Shown: positions 1 to 6,604 of the stretch, piece by piece
How the letters are laid out: every line of letters starts with the position of its first letter
Numbering within the stretch: position 1 is the stretch's first letter
Assembly (NCBI GenBank): GCA_937897785.1
Contig: CALCNB010000338.1
Coordinates: forward strand, 1 to 8,594
DNA length: 8,594 nucleotides
Direction of reading: 5' to 3'
Source: an uncultured Cellvibrionales bacterium
GTDB lineage: Bacteria > Pseudomonadota > Gammaproteobacteria > Pseudomonadales > UBA7434
Made by a program: the position numbers and the translations under genes
Notes under the pieces: generated by a model
Told to the model about the DNA's origin: nothing
Databases searched by the model: none
Seen by the model: only the letters and a program-made list of their open reading frames with translations

Positions 1-93
1 CTGATGCGCCTCTTGAATCGCAACAGCCTCACCAAATTGCTCGGCTGCGTTCATGACTAATTGGGGAAGTGTCATTTGCTTCACTGTTTTCAC
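1..93 (-). CDS. Probable AMP-forming acyl-CoA synthetase, N-terminal fragment
   Basis: An open minus-strand frame enters from the left edge, and only its first ~31 codons are inside the window. From the first ATG it reads MTLPQLVMNAAEQFGEAVA. This resembles the opening helix of AMP-forming acyl-CoA synthetases, where an 'LP.L....A..F.....A' segment precedes the adenylation domain. None of the catalytic motifs are present, so the call rests on a short stretch. The start is uncertain. GTG codons at 93 and 84 and an ATG at 75 are in frame; the purine-rich GAGG at 97-100 lies 3 nt from the first, 12 nt from the second and 21 nt from the third. If correct, it would activate fatty or aromatic acids to CoA thioesters in the cytosol, which would fit FabV and the dienoyl-CoA isomerase in the same window. 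The 122-bp gap to the upstream GIY-YIG gene suggests it may have its own promoter. Confidence 0.45.
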   Translation of the reverse strand, partial: MKTVKQMTLPQLVMNAAEQFGEAVAIQEAHQ

Positions 94-215
94 TCGCCTC
101 TTTTTATAAGTGGAATCGAAGACATTCTTGATCAAAGTTTATGACTATCTGCTCCGTCTAGCCATTACAAAAAAGCCAGCCAATATATCTGAGTAGCATC
201 ACCATAAGGACGAGG

Positions 216-500
216 CTAATCCAACAGGGACAGATCGAACCGACCTGAAGCCACCAAGGCATTTTTTGCCGATTTTGGTAATTTTTTTATCGCCGATTCC
301 GCTTTGCTGGCCTGTGATCGATTGGCCATTAACTGCTGAAAAACCAATCGCAGAGGCCCTTTCCCACGAAGGGCTTTCGCACCCTTAACATGATTATTTT
401 GATGCTCGTCAAAGCGGCGTTCAATATCCGTTGTAATGCCGGTATACAGTCTGCCATCACTGTACTCAATCATATAAAGAAACCACTGACTCGCTGTCAT
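216..500 (-). CDS. GIY-YIG domain small protein (YhbQ/UPF0213-like)
   Basis: This is a 94-residue protein that is essentially one GIY-YIG nuclease-fold domain. The two signature strands are at residues 8-11 (LYMI, the GIY-like half) and 18-22 (LYTGI, the YIG-like half). Arg28 follows in a DIERRFDEH segment and Glu68 in KAESAIKKL; these are the positions of the conserved catalytic Arg and metal-binding Glu in the family. Length matches stand-alone YhbQ/UPF0213 proteins of about 95-100 residues, so it looks complete. The ATG at 500 is preceded by GGAAAG about 6 nt upstream and directly by an in-frame stop, which fixes the start. It is the last gene of a likely fabV / MBL hydrolase / GIY-YIG unit, 49 bp after the hydrolase. 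The cellular role of this class is poorly known, and a nuclease or DNA-repair function is inferred from the fold only. Confidence 0.9.
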   Translation of the reverse strand: MTASQWFLYMIEYSDGRLYTGITTDIERRFDEHQNNHVKGAKALRGKGPLRLVFQQLMANRSQASKAESAIKKLPKSAKNALVASGRFDLSLLD

Positions 501-519
501 TTACCGCTTTCCAAACTTT

Positions 520-551
520 TAAATATCAAAATATCTAAATATCTAAATATC
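520..551. repeat. 8-bp AT-rich tandem repeat, 4 copies
   Basis: On the plus strand the units are TAAATATC, AAAATATC, TAAATATC and TAAATATC, so the array has a strict 8-bp period with one substitution. It lies in the 49-bp gap between the hydrolase stop codon (550-552) and the GIY-YIG start at 500, about 20 nt upstream of that ATG. It overlaps the hydrolase stop by two bases. It is not translated as part of the GIY-YIG gene, because a stop codon immediately precedes its ATG. Slippage would change leader length rather than a protein. Confidence 0.85.
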
Positions 552-1395
552 AAAGCATCTGCCATTGTTGATGGTCACCTTCGCCATGACTGCTTGCACG
601 CTGCTCTTGTTCAAGCTTGATCAAATGCGCCAATAAAGATAATTGAGCGAAGCTATGCAATGATGGGTCAACATCATCGTAAACAACTGGCACAAGATCC
701 AATAGTGCAATGCCCGCTCGGGTGCTGAGCTTCTCAATGACTTTTTCTTCACGGCCAAGACGGTGCTCAATCAACCAATTGATCGTCTCTAAAGGAAAAT
801 CCATTAACTCGCCATGTGCAGGCCCAATCTTTTCCAATGGATAGGTGCTGAGCAACTGCAAAGATTCAATATAGGCTTTCATATCGCCACTGGGCGGCAC
901 GATAACAACGGTCGAACCATTCATGATGTGGTCACCGGCTAATAAAACGCCCTCTTCCTCCAATAGAAAACAAAGGTGATTACTGACATGACCCGGGGTG
1001 TGAATGGCACGTAAATTGAAATTATCACCGACTATCACTTCATCATGCTGCATATGCCACTGCGGCTGAAAAGTCGCATCTTGAAACATGGTATCTTCGG
1101 GCAGCATGCCGACCACTTGTGCGCCCGTGGCTAAGGCAATAGGGGCGACGGCGGGAGAGTGATCGGGATGCGTATGGGTGGCAACCACCCACTCGATATT
1201 ATCGCCCACCGCATTAAGAATGGCATCAATATGGGATTGCTCAAGTGGACCCGGATCAACCACAGCCACTTTATCCTCACCGAGAATATAGGTATTGGTG
1301 CCTTCATCCGTCATAGGCCCAGGGTTTGGCGCAGTGATGCGACGAAGACGGTCACTTAAGCGAACGACTTTACCATGTGCAAGCGATGACATCAT
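550..1395 (-). CDS. MBL-fold metallo-hydrolase, LACTB2-like
   Basis: A 281-residue metallo-beta-lactamase-fold hydrolase. The metal site is complete: the HxHxDH motif is THTHPDHS with His74, His76, Asp78 and His79; then HTPGH with His136, AGDH with Asp155, and GPAHG with His194. The N-terminal segment around residues 22-50 (PNPGPMTDEGTNTYILG, then VAVVDPGP) and a C-terminal winged-helix-like region (about 205-265) match the LACTB2 branch. That branch includes a human mitochondrial endoribonuclease and is distant from glyoxalase II. It should bind two zinc ions and hydrolyse an ester, thioester or phosphodiester in the cytosol; no signal peptide is visible. The ATG at 1395 has AAAGGG about 5 nt upstream, inside the 27-bp gap after fabV, so the two genes are probably co-transcribed. 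A second ATG follows immediately. It is not expected to be an antibiotic beta-lactamase. Substrate is unknown. Confidence 0.92.
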   Translation of the reverse strand: MMSSLAHGKVVRLSDRLRRITAPNPGPMTDEGTNTYILGEDKVAVVDPGPLEQSHIDAILNAVGDNIEWVVATHTHPDHSPAVAPIALATGAQVVGMLPEDTMFQDATFQPQWHMQHDEVIVGDNFNLRAIHTPGHVSNHLCFLLEEEGVLLAGDHIMNGSTVVIVPPSGDMKAYIESLQLLSTYPLEKIGPAHGELMDFPLETINWLIEHRLGREEKVIEKLSTRAGIALLDLVPVVYDDVDPSLHSFAQLSLLAHLIKLEQEQRASSHGEGDHQQWQML

Positions 1396-1422
1396 TTCAG
1401 CCCTTTATTGACATACCCTTCT

Positions 1423-2613
1423 TTATTCACAGCCCGCAATAGGCACCAGCGTGTCGACATCCGCTTGATAGTCGACACCATCTAATTCAAAACCAAACAA
1501 CTGCATAAACTCTCGTTGATACCCAGCAAAATCAGAAATCGTCATTAAGTTGTCAGAATCCACTTGCTGCCATAGAGACTCTACTTCGGCTTGAACATGA
1601 TCGGCCAGCTCAAATCGATCAGCGCGCAAGCGACCTTCATTATCTTGATAAGGCTCGGCGCCATATAGGCTGTCTTTCAACAAACCATAAACCTGCTCAA
1701 TACAACCTTCATGCGTACCCTCTGCCTTCATGACTTTAAACAACAAAGCCAAATATAACGGCATAACTGGAATCGCCGAACTCGCTTGCGTCACTACGGC
1801 TTTAAGCACTGACACACGAGCATCACCGTTTAAGGGTGCCAAACGTTGACGAATACTTTTCACCCGTCGATCTAAATCTTGCTTGGCTTGGCCAATCGTA
1901 CCATGCCAATAAATATCCCAAGTAATCTTTTCACCAATGTAAGTGTAAGCGGTAGTTTTAGCGCCCTCTGCCAATACACCAGCGTCGGCTAGCGCCTCAA
2001 TCCACATCTCCCAATCTTCGCCACCCATTACCGCGACAGTATCGGCAATCTCTTCTTGGCTGGCCGCATCGATCGTGACCTCTTCGACAATTTTCTTATC
2101 AGTATTGACAGCACGCTGAGTCACACTTCGACCGATGGGTTTCAGGGTTGAACTAATCAACTCACCCGTTTTTGGATGCTGACGACGAGGCGAAGCTAAG
2201 CTGTAAACAACCAAATCAACCTGCCCTAAATCGGCTTTAATCGTCTCGATCACTTGCGCCTTAATGGGATCAGAAAAGGCATCACCATTAATGCTTTTAG
2301 CGTACAGACCTTCAACTTCAGCATAGCGATGAAAAGCCGCTGAGTTATACCACCCCGCAGTACCAGGCTTTCTTTCAGTACCAGGCTTTTCAAAAAATAC
2401 CCCTAAAGTACTCGCACCTGCACCAAATGCCGCACTGATTCGGGAGGCCAAGCCATATCCCGTTGAAGCACCGATCACTAATACTCTTTTAGGATGATTA
2501 TTGATCGCGCCTGCTTGCTTTACATAATCGATTTGTCGCTTAACATTGGCATCACAACCACTGGGATGCGTTGTGACGCACATGAATCCACGTACCTTTG
2601 GCTTAATTATCAT
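1423..2613 (-). CDS. fabV: Trans-2-enoyl-[ACP]/enoyl-CoA reductase FabV
   Basis: A 396-residue protein, the normal length for FabV, the NADH-dependent enoyl reductase that carries out the last step of each fatty-acid elongation cycle in the cytosol. It opens MIIKPKVRGFMCVTTHP, characteristic of the family. The nucleotide-binding glycine-rich segment is VLVIGASTGYG at residues 44-54, followed by FEKPGTERKPGTAGWYN (75-91) and VVYSLASPRR (135-144). The active-site Tyr-x8-Lys is intact as Tyr235 and Lys244 in YWHGTIGQAK; FabV has eight residues between them, where FabI has six. FabV enzymes are typically insensitive to triclosan. The ATG at 2613 has AAGGG 6 nt upstream. It heads a likely three-gene minus-strand unit, and its promoter appears to be an extended -10 at 2658-2663. 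No fabI is visible here, so whether it is the only enoyl reductase cannot be told. Confidence 0.97.
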   Translation of the reverse strand: MIIKPKVRGFMCVTTHPSGCDANVKRQIDYVKQAGAINNHPKRVLVIGASTGYGLASRISAAFGAGASTLGVFFEKPGTERKPGTAGWYNSAAFHRYAEVEGLYAKSINGDAFSDPIKAQVIETIKADLGQVDLVVYSLASPRRQHPKTGELISSTLKPIGRSVTQRAVNTDKKIVEEVTIDAASQEEIADTVAVMGGEDWEMWIEALADAGVLAEGAKTTAYTYIGEKITWDIYWHGTIGQAKQDLDRRVKSIRQRLAPLNGDARVSVLKAVVTQASSAIPVMPLYLALLFKVMKAEGTHEGCIEQVYGLLKDSLYGAEPYQDNEGRLRADRFELADHVQAEVESLWQQVDSDNLMTISDFAGYQREFMQLFGFELDGVDYQADVDTLVPIAGCE

Positions 2614-2657
2614 GGTGAACCCTTATAAAAATCGTTTTTTGGTAAAGAATGGCTTAC

Positions 2658-2666
2658 ATTATATCA
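2658..2666 (-). promoter_or_regulatory. Extended -10 promoter for the fabV unit
   Basis: Read on the minus strand this is TGATATAAT, a perfect TATAAT (2658-2663) preceded by the TGn extended -10 element. There is no good -35 at the usual distance (GCGCTT at 2681-2686), which is common for extended -10 promoters. Transcription would begin near 2651, giving a leader of about 38 nt before the fabV ATG at 2613. Prediction from sequence only. Confidence 0.55.
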
Positions 2667-2680
2667 ATTACATGCATTGA
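2664..2680. promoter_or_regulatory. Inverted repeat between divergent promoters (candidate operator)
   Basis: TCAAT and ATTGA form a perfect 5-bp inverted repeat separated by 7 nt. It sits exactly between the two opposing -10 boxes, covering the spacer of the fabV promoter and part of the -35 of the miaE promoter. The 17-bp span and position suit a dimeric repressor, but the arms are short and could arise by chance. No known regulator consensus is recognised. Confidence 0.25.
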
Positions 2681-2703
2681 AAGCGCCGATAAAGCATTAT
2701 AAT
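2677..2703 (+). promoter_or_regulatory. Promoter for miaE
   Basis: A near-consensus -35 (TTGAAA, 2677-2682) and a perfect -10 (TATAAT, 2698-2703) are separated by 15 bp, shorter than the optimal 17. Transcription would start near 2710, leaving about 34 nt of leader before the miaE GTG at 2744. The -35 adjoins the corresponding region of the divergent fabV promoter. Confidence 0.5.
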
Positions 2704-2733
2704 CTGATGCGCCAATGAAAAAAGATAAATTTT

Positions 2734-2738
2734 GAGGG
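2734..2738 (+). promoter_or_regulatory. Ribosome binding site that sets the miaE start
   Basis: GAGGG lies 5 nt upstream of a GTG at 2744. The upstream in-frame TTG at 2732 overlaps this site and has no ribosome binding site of its own, so the GTG is the better start. Confidence 0.75.
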
Positions 2739-2743
2739 TAAAA

Positions 2744-3352
2744 GTGTCGACAATTATTTCAAATGAAACCGATGAAACGGGCAATATTCTGCGTTATACC
2801 ACCCCTAATGCCTGGGTCGAAACGGTGATGGCTGACTTTGATACTTTTTTACAAGACCATGCCGCCGCTGAAAAGAAAGCCTCCAGTATGGCGATGTCTA
2901 TGATCTCGCACTACCCTGATCGAATAAAGCTGATCGAAGCCATGACCGAGCTTGCTGTAGAGGAACTGAATCATTTTCGTGAAGTCGTCAAATGGCTACA
3001 CCGACGCAACTTGACATTAACCGCTGACAGCAAAGATCACTACGTGATTGCCATGCGTCAACATATGCGCAATGGCACCGAGGTCTATTTATTAGACAGA
3101 CTCATTATTGCCGCTGTGATTGAGGCGCGAGGTTGTGAACGCTTCGGTTTAGTAGCTGAAGCACTTGCCGCTGGGCCATTGCAAGATTTTTATCGTGCCA
3201 TCACCCGTTCAGAATACCGTCACTATGCGTTATTTATCGAATTGGCACACGAATACTTCCCTGCCGACACCGTTAATGAACGCCTCGACTTCATCCTTGA
3301 TGCTGAGGCTGATATTGCCGCACAACTCGATATTCAAGCCGCACTTCACTAA
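2744..3352 (+). CDS. miaE: tRNA-(ms2io6A37) hydroxylase MiaE
   Basis: A 202-residue ferritin-like di-iron monooxygenase that hydroxylates the isopentenyl chain of 2-methylthio-N6-isopentenyladenosine at position 37 of tRNAs reading UNN codons. It is cytosolic and oxygen-dependent. Numbered from the GTG start, the expected carboxylate/histidine ligands are visible: Glu43 in DHAAAEKKAS, Glu74 and His77 in EELNHF (ExxH), Glu127 in EARGCERF, and Glu157 with His160 in EYRHY (second ExxH). Length and the HAAAEKKASSMAMS signature match the shorter, Pseudomonas-like MiaE type. The GTG start is chosen because GAGGG lies 5 nt before it. It is divergent from fabV and followed after 58 bp by a glycosyltransferase on the same strand. 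miaA and miaB, which make its substrate, are not in the window, as is usual. Confidence 0.95.
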   Translation: MSTIISNETDETGNILRYTTPNAWVETVMADFDTFLQDHAAAEKKASSMAMSMISHYPDRIKLIEAMTELAVEELNHFREVVKWLHRRNLTLTADSKDHYVIAMRQHMRNGTEVYLLDRLIIAAVIEARGCERFGLVAEALAAGPLQDFYRAITRSEYRHYALFIELAHEYFPADTVNERLDFILDAEADIAAQLDIQAALH

Positions 3353-3410
3353 CCCTACTCACAGGGCGCAGATCACTCATGACATAAAATTTACAGAGTG
3401 GTAACCATCA

Positions 3411-4688
3411 ATGAGCGATAAATATTTAAAGCACTACGCAGAACGTGAAATTAACGCGCTAAAAAATATAACCGCCGTCTATCAACACTGTGTTTGCATC
3501 CCTGCTTTTGACGAATCGACGGTTTTTATTGACCGGATCATCCACTTTATTAAACGACACCCAGCCAGCTTATTGATTATTGTATTGAACCAACCTAGCG
3601 ATGAATCGAACAGTGGCTACCGTACCAGCAATAATAATCTCGCCTGTCAACAAGCACTGCAAAATAGCGGCCAATCGGTATGGGTCAACCAAAACCTTCA
3701 ACTACTAAACTATCATAACCACAGTGCGGTATTAGTCGTCGATCGGTTCAGTAAAGGCTTAACGATCCCAGCGAACCAGGGCGTTGGTTTGGCACGTAAG
3801 ATTGCTGCTGACCTAGCGCTACAATTAATCAGCCAGCAAGTCATTAGCTGTCCGTGGATTTACTCAACCGACGCCGATGTTAGACTGCCCGATAACTATT
3901 TCGCCTTGCATCGACAAGAAAAATCGCCAAGTGGCAAGGATAAAACAGAAGCTGTGGCAGCATTTGTTGCCCATTATGAGCACATATCTGCAGGGAGTAA
4001 TGAAATCTACCAAGCCACGCAAGTGTATCAAGCAAGGCTTAACGCCTATGTCGATGGTCTTCGCTATGCTGGCTCAGCCTATGCTTTTCATACCCTAGGC
4101 AGCACACTTTGCATCAATGAAAAACACTATGCGCAAGTGAGGGGCTTTCCAAAACGCGCGGCCGGCGAAGATTTTTATCTGCTGAATAAACTGCGAAAAA
4201 CAGGCTTAATTGTCTCGCCCAAGCAACCCATTATTCAGATTGAAAGCCGACAGTCTAGCCGCACCCCTTTTGGTACTGGCTCTGCGGTTAATGAAATACG
4301 ACTATTCAGTGATCACCGAAAAGCGGAAATCTTTTATCACCCCGAGTTATTTAACTGGCTTAAAAATATATTGCAATGGCTTAGCTTATTATCAATTGCC
4401 AGCTTCACCCAGAGCGCTGATCAACAATGGCAAACTCATATGGCTAACAGTGAAATATTTTTAAGCAATGAGAAAACGCTCATCATCGAAGTGCTTGAGG
4501 AGTTAAATTTCAACCTAGCTTACCAGCATTGTTTAGCGCAAAGTCAGAACCCAAGACAATTTAACCGACACATGAGGGACTGGTTTGACGCATTTAAAAC
4601 GCTAAAATTTTTTCATTTAGTGCGCGACAAAAGCGGCTATAAAAATATTTCGCAAGATCACTACCAACAGCTCATTAATGGCAGCTAA
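3411..4688 (+). CDS. Uncharacterised glycosyltransferase, family-2 (GT-A) type
   Basis: A 425-residue soluble protein that reads as a GT-A-fold family 2 glycosyltransferase. The first strand is CVCIPAFDES at residues 27-36. A VLVVDRFSKG and GVGLARKIAAD section spans about 107-134. The DxD-type nucleotide-sugar/metal motif is in YSTDADVRLP (151-160), preceded by CPWI. A second acidic motif, RAAGEDFYLLNKL (249-261, Glu253/Asp254), matches the ED acceptor/base region of GT2 enzymes and follows an AYAFHTLGST segment (224-232). FGTG is at 287-290. The C-terminal ~130 residues have no recognised motif. There is no signal peptide or clear membrane helix, so it probably acts in the cytosol. The ATG at 3411 has only a weak upstream GAG; the gene follows miaE by 58 bp and may be co-transcribed. 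Donor, acceptor and product cannot be read from sequence. Its stop overlaps the convergent isomerase stop. Confidence 0.78.
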   Translation: MSDKYLKHYAEREINALKNITAVYQHCVCIPAFDESTVFIDRIIHFIKRHPASLLIIVLNQPSDESNSGYRTSNNNLACQQALQNSGQSVWVNQNLQLLNYHNHSAVLVVDRFSKGLTIPANQGVGLARKIAADLALQLISQQVISCPWIYSTDADVRLPDNYFALHRQEKSPSGKDKTEAVAAFVAHYEHISAGSNEIYQATQVYQARLNAYVDGLRYAGSAYAFHTLGSTLCINEKHYAQVRGFPKRAAGEDFYLLNKLRKTGLIVSPKQPIIQIESRQSSRTPFGTGSAVNEIRLFSDHRKAEIFYHPELFNWLKNILQWLSLLSIASFTQSADQQWQTHMANSEIFLSNEKTLIIEVLEELNFNLAYQHCLAQSQNPRQFNRHMRDWFDAFKTLKFFHLVRDKSGYKNISQDHYQQLINGS

Positions 4689-5536
4689 AGCTTAAATGCT
4701 AATGGTTCAATCGGCAAATAATCAGCTTCACGCTGTTCTTGCTTAGCTTGCATTGACTCAATTAAATCAGTGTTACGAAACATGCCCGCCTGCCATGTCG
4801 CCGTATAGTTTAAGCCTTCATCAACACCATGATTACGGCCATAATTCAGTAGTTCTTTTGTACCGGTTACGGTAAGCGGTGAATTGGAAGCTATTTGCTT
4901 AGCAACCGCCATGACACCGGTCATCATCGCCGAGTGATCAGTATAAACCGCATTAACGAAACCTGACTCCAGCGCCTCTTGCGCCAACATTTTTCGGCTT
5001 GTGTAGGCTAATTCACGCACTAGACCCTCGGGCATCAGTGTCGGCAATCGTTGCAGCGTTCCTAGATCAGCCACGATGCCTAGCTGGGTTTCCTTGATCA
5101 CAAAAAAACTGTCTTCGGTGCAATAACGGCAATCAGCTGCAGCGATCATATCAACACCACCGCCGATACAACCACCTTGAATAGCGGCCAATACCGGTAG
5201 GCGGCATTGCTCTAGAGCATTAAATACTGCTTGCAATTGTAAAATCCAACGCCTTAATGCCTCGGCACTGCGCGCGGGCTCTTCCCTGTCGGCCTGTTCT
5301 AAGTTAGCAAAAACGGACAAGTCCATACCTGCAGTAAAATGCTTTCCTGTCGAGGACAAAACAATCACCCGCGCAATAGAAGCATTATCGATGGCATGAA
5401 TAATCTTCGGTAACTCCAACCAAAAGTCTTGATTCATGGTATTCAATTGGTCGGGACGACAAAGCTCAAGATGAGCAATATGATTCTTCACTTCGACAGT
5501 AAACGCCGATAGATTATCTAACTCTGGCAGATCCAT
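4685..5536 (-). CDS. Enoyl-CoA hydratase/isomerase family, ECH1-like dienoyl-CoA isomerase
   Basis: A 283-residue crotonase-fold enzyme. The CoA/oxyanion-hole segments are KHFTAGMD (65-72) and AAIQGGCIGGGVDM (117-130). It resembles mammalian ECH1, the delta3,5-delta2,4-dienoyl-CoA isomerase, more than a plain hydratase. The GGCIGGGVD, RYCTEDSFF, ADLGTLQRLP and ELAYTSRKM blocks all match, as does the late EGLNYTATW segment. The three acidic residues used by rat ECH1 (Asp176, Glu196, Asp204) correspond to Asp129, Glu149 and Asp157 with identical spacing. The predicted role is moving double bonds in 3,5-dienoyl-CoA during beta-oxidation of unsaturated fatty acids. The ATG at 5536 has TGAGG 5 nt upstream, and the gene starts 15 bp after the AraC regulator, so the two form an operon. 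Its stop overlaps the opposing glycosyltransferase stop by 4 bp. Substrate specificity could differ, since crotonases diversify readily. Confidence 0.9.
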   Translation of the reverse strand: MDLPELDNLSAFTVEVKNHIAHLELCRPDQLNTMNQDFWLELPKIIHAIDNASIARVIVLSSTGKHFTAGMDLSVFANLEQADREEPARSAEALRRWILQLQAVFNALEQCRLPVLAAIQGGCIGGGVDMIAAADCRYCTEDSFFVIKETQLGIVADLGTLQRLPTLMPEGLVRELAYTSRKMLAQEALESGFVNAVYTDHSAMMTGVMAVAKQIASNSPLTVTGTKELLNYGRNHGVDEGLNYTATWQAGMFRNTDLIESMQAKQEQREADYLPIEPLAFKL

Positions 5537-5551
5537 AGTTGCCTCACATGG

Positions 5552-6565
5552 TTATAGATTGGGCTTGAGTCGATACTCGCTGGGTGACATGCCGTACCAA
5601 CTCTTAAATGCATTAGAAAAATTCGCCTGATCACTATAACCCAATAAAAAGGCAATTTCAGCCATCGCTAAACGCTTATCACTGAGGTAACGAACCGCAA
5701 GATGTAGTCTCACATCTTGCAGTACCTGTGAAAACTGAGTCCCTTTATCACTCAAACGTCGTTGCAAGGTGCGGCGAGAGACATTAAGGTCTGCCGCAAC
5801 CGTATCGAGACTTATCTCGCCTTCAGGTAGGTACTGCGTAATCGAGCGTCGTAATTTACTTAAAAAGTTATCGATTGAATCCTCGGTATCAAATAGATTT
5901 TGAAATTGACGAGAATCACTTGAGCCTGCACCATAATCCTGCTCGACCAAAGGATAATTAAGAATTTTACGGTCAAAATAAAGCGCACTAACGGGCTGAT
6001 CAAATCGTAAATGGCCACCAAAGACGGCCTCTAATCGACGGGTATCTGGAGGTCTAGAGTAACTAAAGTGCGCCTCTTGAATAGGAATAGGTAAAATACA
6101 CAGCGAATCAAAGACTAAGGCCGTTGCCGCCAGCACTTCGTCACTGAGGTGACGGCGCTTACTCGAATCAGCAGACAGTGGTATCCACTCGATAATTATT
6201 GACTGGCCTTGCTTGCGCGTTTGTAATTCGCCAATATCTCCTTTTAGCTTTAACAGACTCGGCATCAAATTTAAATAATCACGCACATCGTGACAAATAT
6301 TGCCCATATAAAGCTGCAGGTTTAAACCTGTCAAAAAACTGATACGGCCAACTGTTAACCCTAGGTCGGGATTGTTCGACGCTTTTTCTGCAAAGGCATA
6401 CACATCATACAAGGCACTCACTGGAAATCGCTGATCAGCTTGGCGCAGCATTGCCTCATCCAGATCTGCGGCCAACAATAAATCACGTTGGGCAACACCA
6501 AATTGCTCAGCTGCTTGAAAGACAGCATTGAGGGTGCCGCTAAATACCGTAAGTGACTTATTCAT
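5552..6565 (-). CDS. AraC-family transcriptional regulator, OruR/ArgR-like
   Basis: A regulator of 337 residues from the chosen ATG. Residues ~15-195 form the all-helical/mixed N-terminal domain of the Arabinose_bd type found in OruR-like AraC proteins. The C-terminal ~95 residues carry the two helix-turn-helix units: LDTVAADLNVSRRTLQRRL (about 253-271) and MAEIAFLLGYSDQANFSNAF (about 301-320), ending with the family signature WYGMSPSEYR. It should bind DNA in the cytosol in response to a small ligand. Start choice is open: a GTG at 6604 and ATGs at 6577 and 6565 are in frame. I favour 6565 because AGGA (6569-6572) precedes it, although only 3 nt away, and the domain begins just after. The dienoyl-CoA isomerase follows 15 bp downstream, so the regulator probably controls its own operon, perhaps sensing an acyl or related compound. 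That ligand is inference. Confidence 0.92.
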   Translation of the reverse strand: MNKSLTVFSGTLNAVFQAAEQFGVAQRDLLLAADLDEAMLRQADQRFPVSALYDVYAFAEKASNNPDLGLTVGRISFLTGLNLQLYMGNICHDVRDYLNLMPSLLKLKGDIGELQTRKQGQSIIIEWIPLSADSSKRRHLSDEVLAATALVFDSLCILPIPIQEAHFSYSRPPDTRRLEAVFGGHLRFDQPVSALYFDRKILNYPLVEQDYGAGSSDSRQFQNLFDTEDSIDNFLSKLRRSITQYLPEGEISLDTVAADLNVSRRTLQRRLSDKGTQFSQVLQDVRLHLAVRYLSDKRLAMAEIAFLLGYSDQANFSNAFKSWYGMSPSEYRLKPNL

Positions 6566-6604
6566 AGATCCTGCCATGCGCTTTATGCTTGGCCATGATA
6601 CCAC

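Noticed and set aside
128..135. Perfect palindrome TTGATCAA upstream of the acyl-CoA synthetase fragment
   Set aside because: An 8-bp self-complementary site is expected by chance at this scale, and it does not extend or match a regulator site I know, such as the FadR or PsrA operators.
166..185. Run of six T on the minus strand after the GIY-YIG gene, as a possible intrinsic terminator
   Set aside because: No GC-rich stem immediately precedes the T-run; only a small direct GGCT repeat is present.
550..1395. MBL-fold gene as an antibiotic-resistance beta-lactamase
   Set aside because: No signal peptide, and the GDH and PAHG context with a C-terminal winged-helix region fits LACTB2-type hydrolases rather than secreted class B beta-lactamases.
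2355..2395. Near-duplicate stretch inside fabV (ACCAGGCTTTC... twice)
   Set aside because: It encodes EKPGTERKPGT, a repeat-like segment that is conserved in FabV proteins, so it is ordinary coding sequence rather than a new repeat.
6566..6604. Longer AraC-family protein from the GTG at 6604
   Set aside because: A possible -10 (6619-6624) would place transcription start almost on this GTG, and no ribosome binding site is seen there. The 6565 ATG with AGGA upstream fits better, although its spacing is short.
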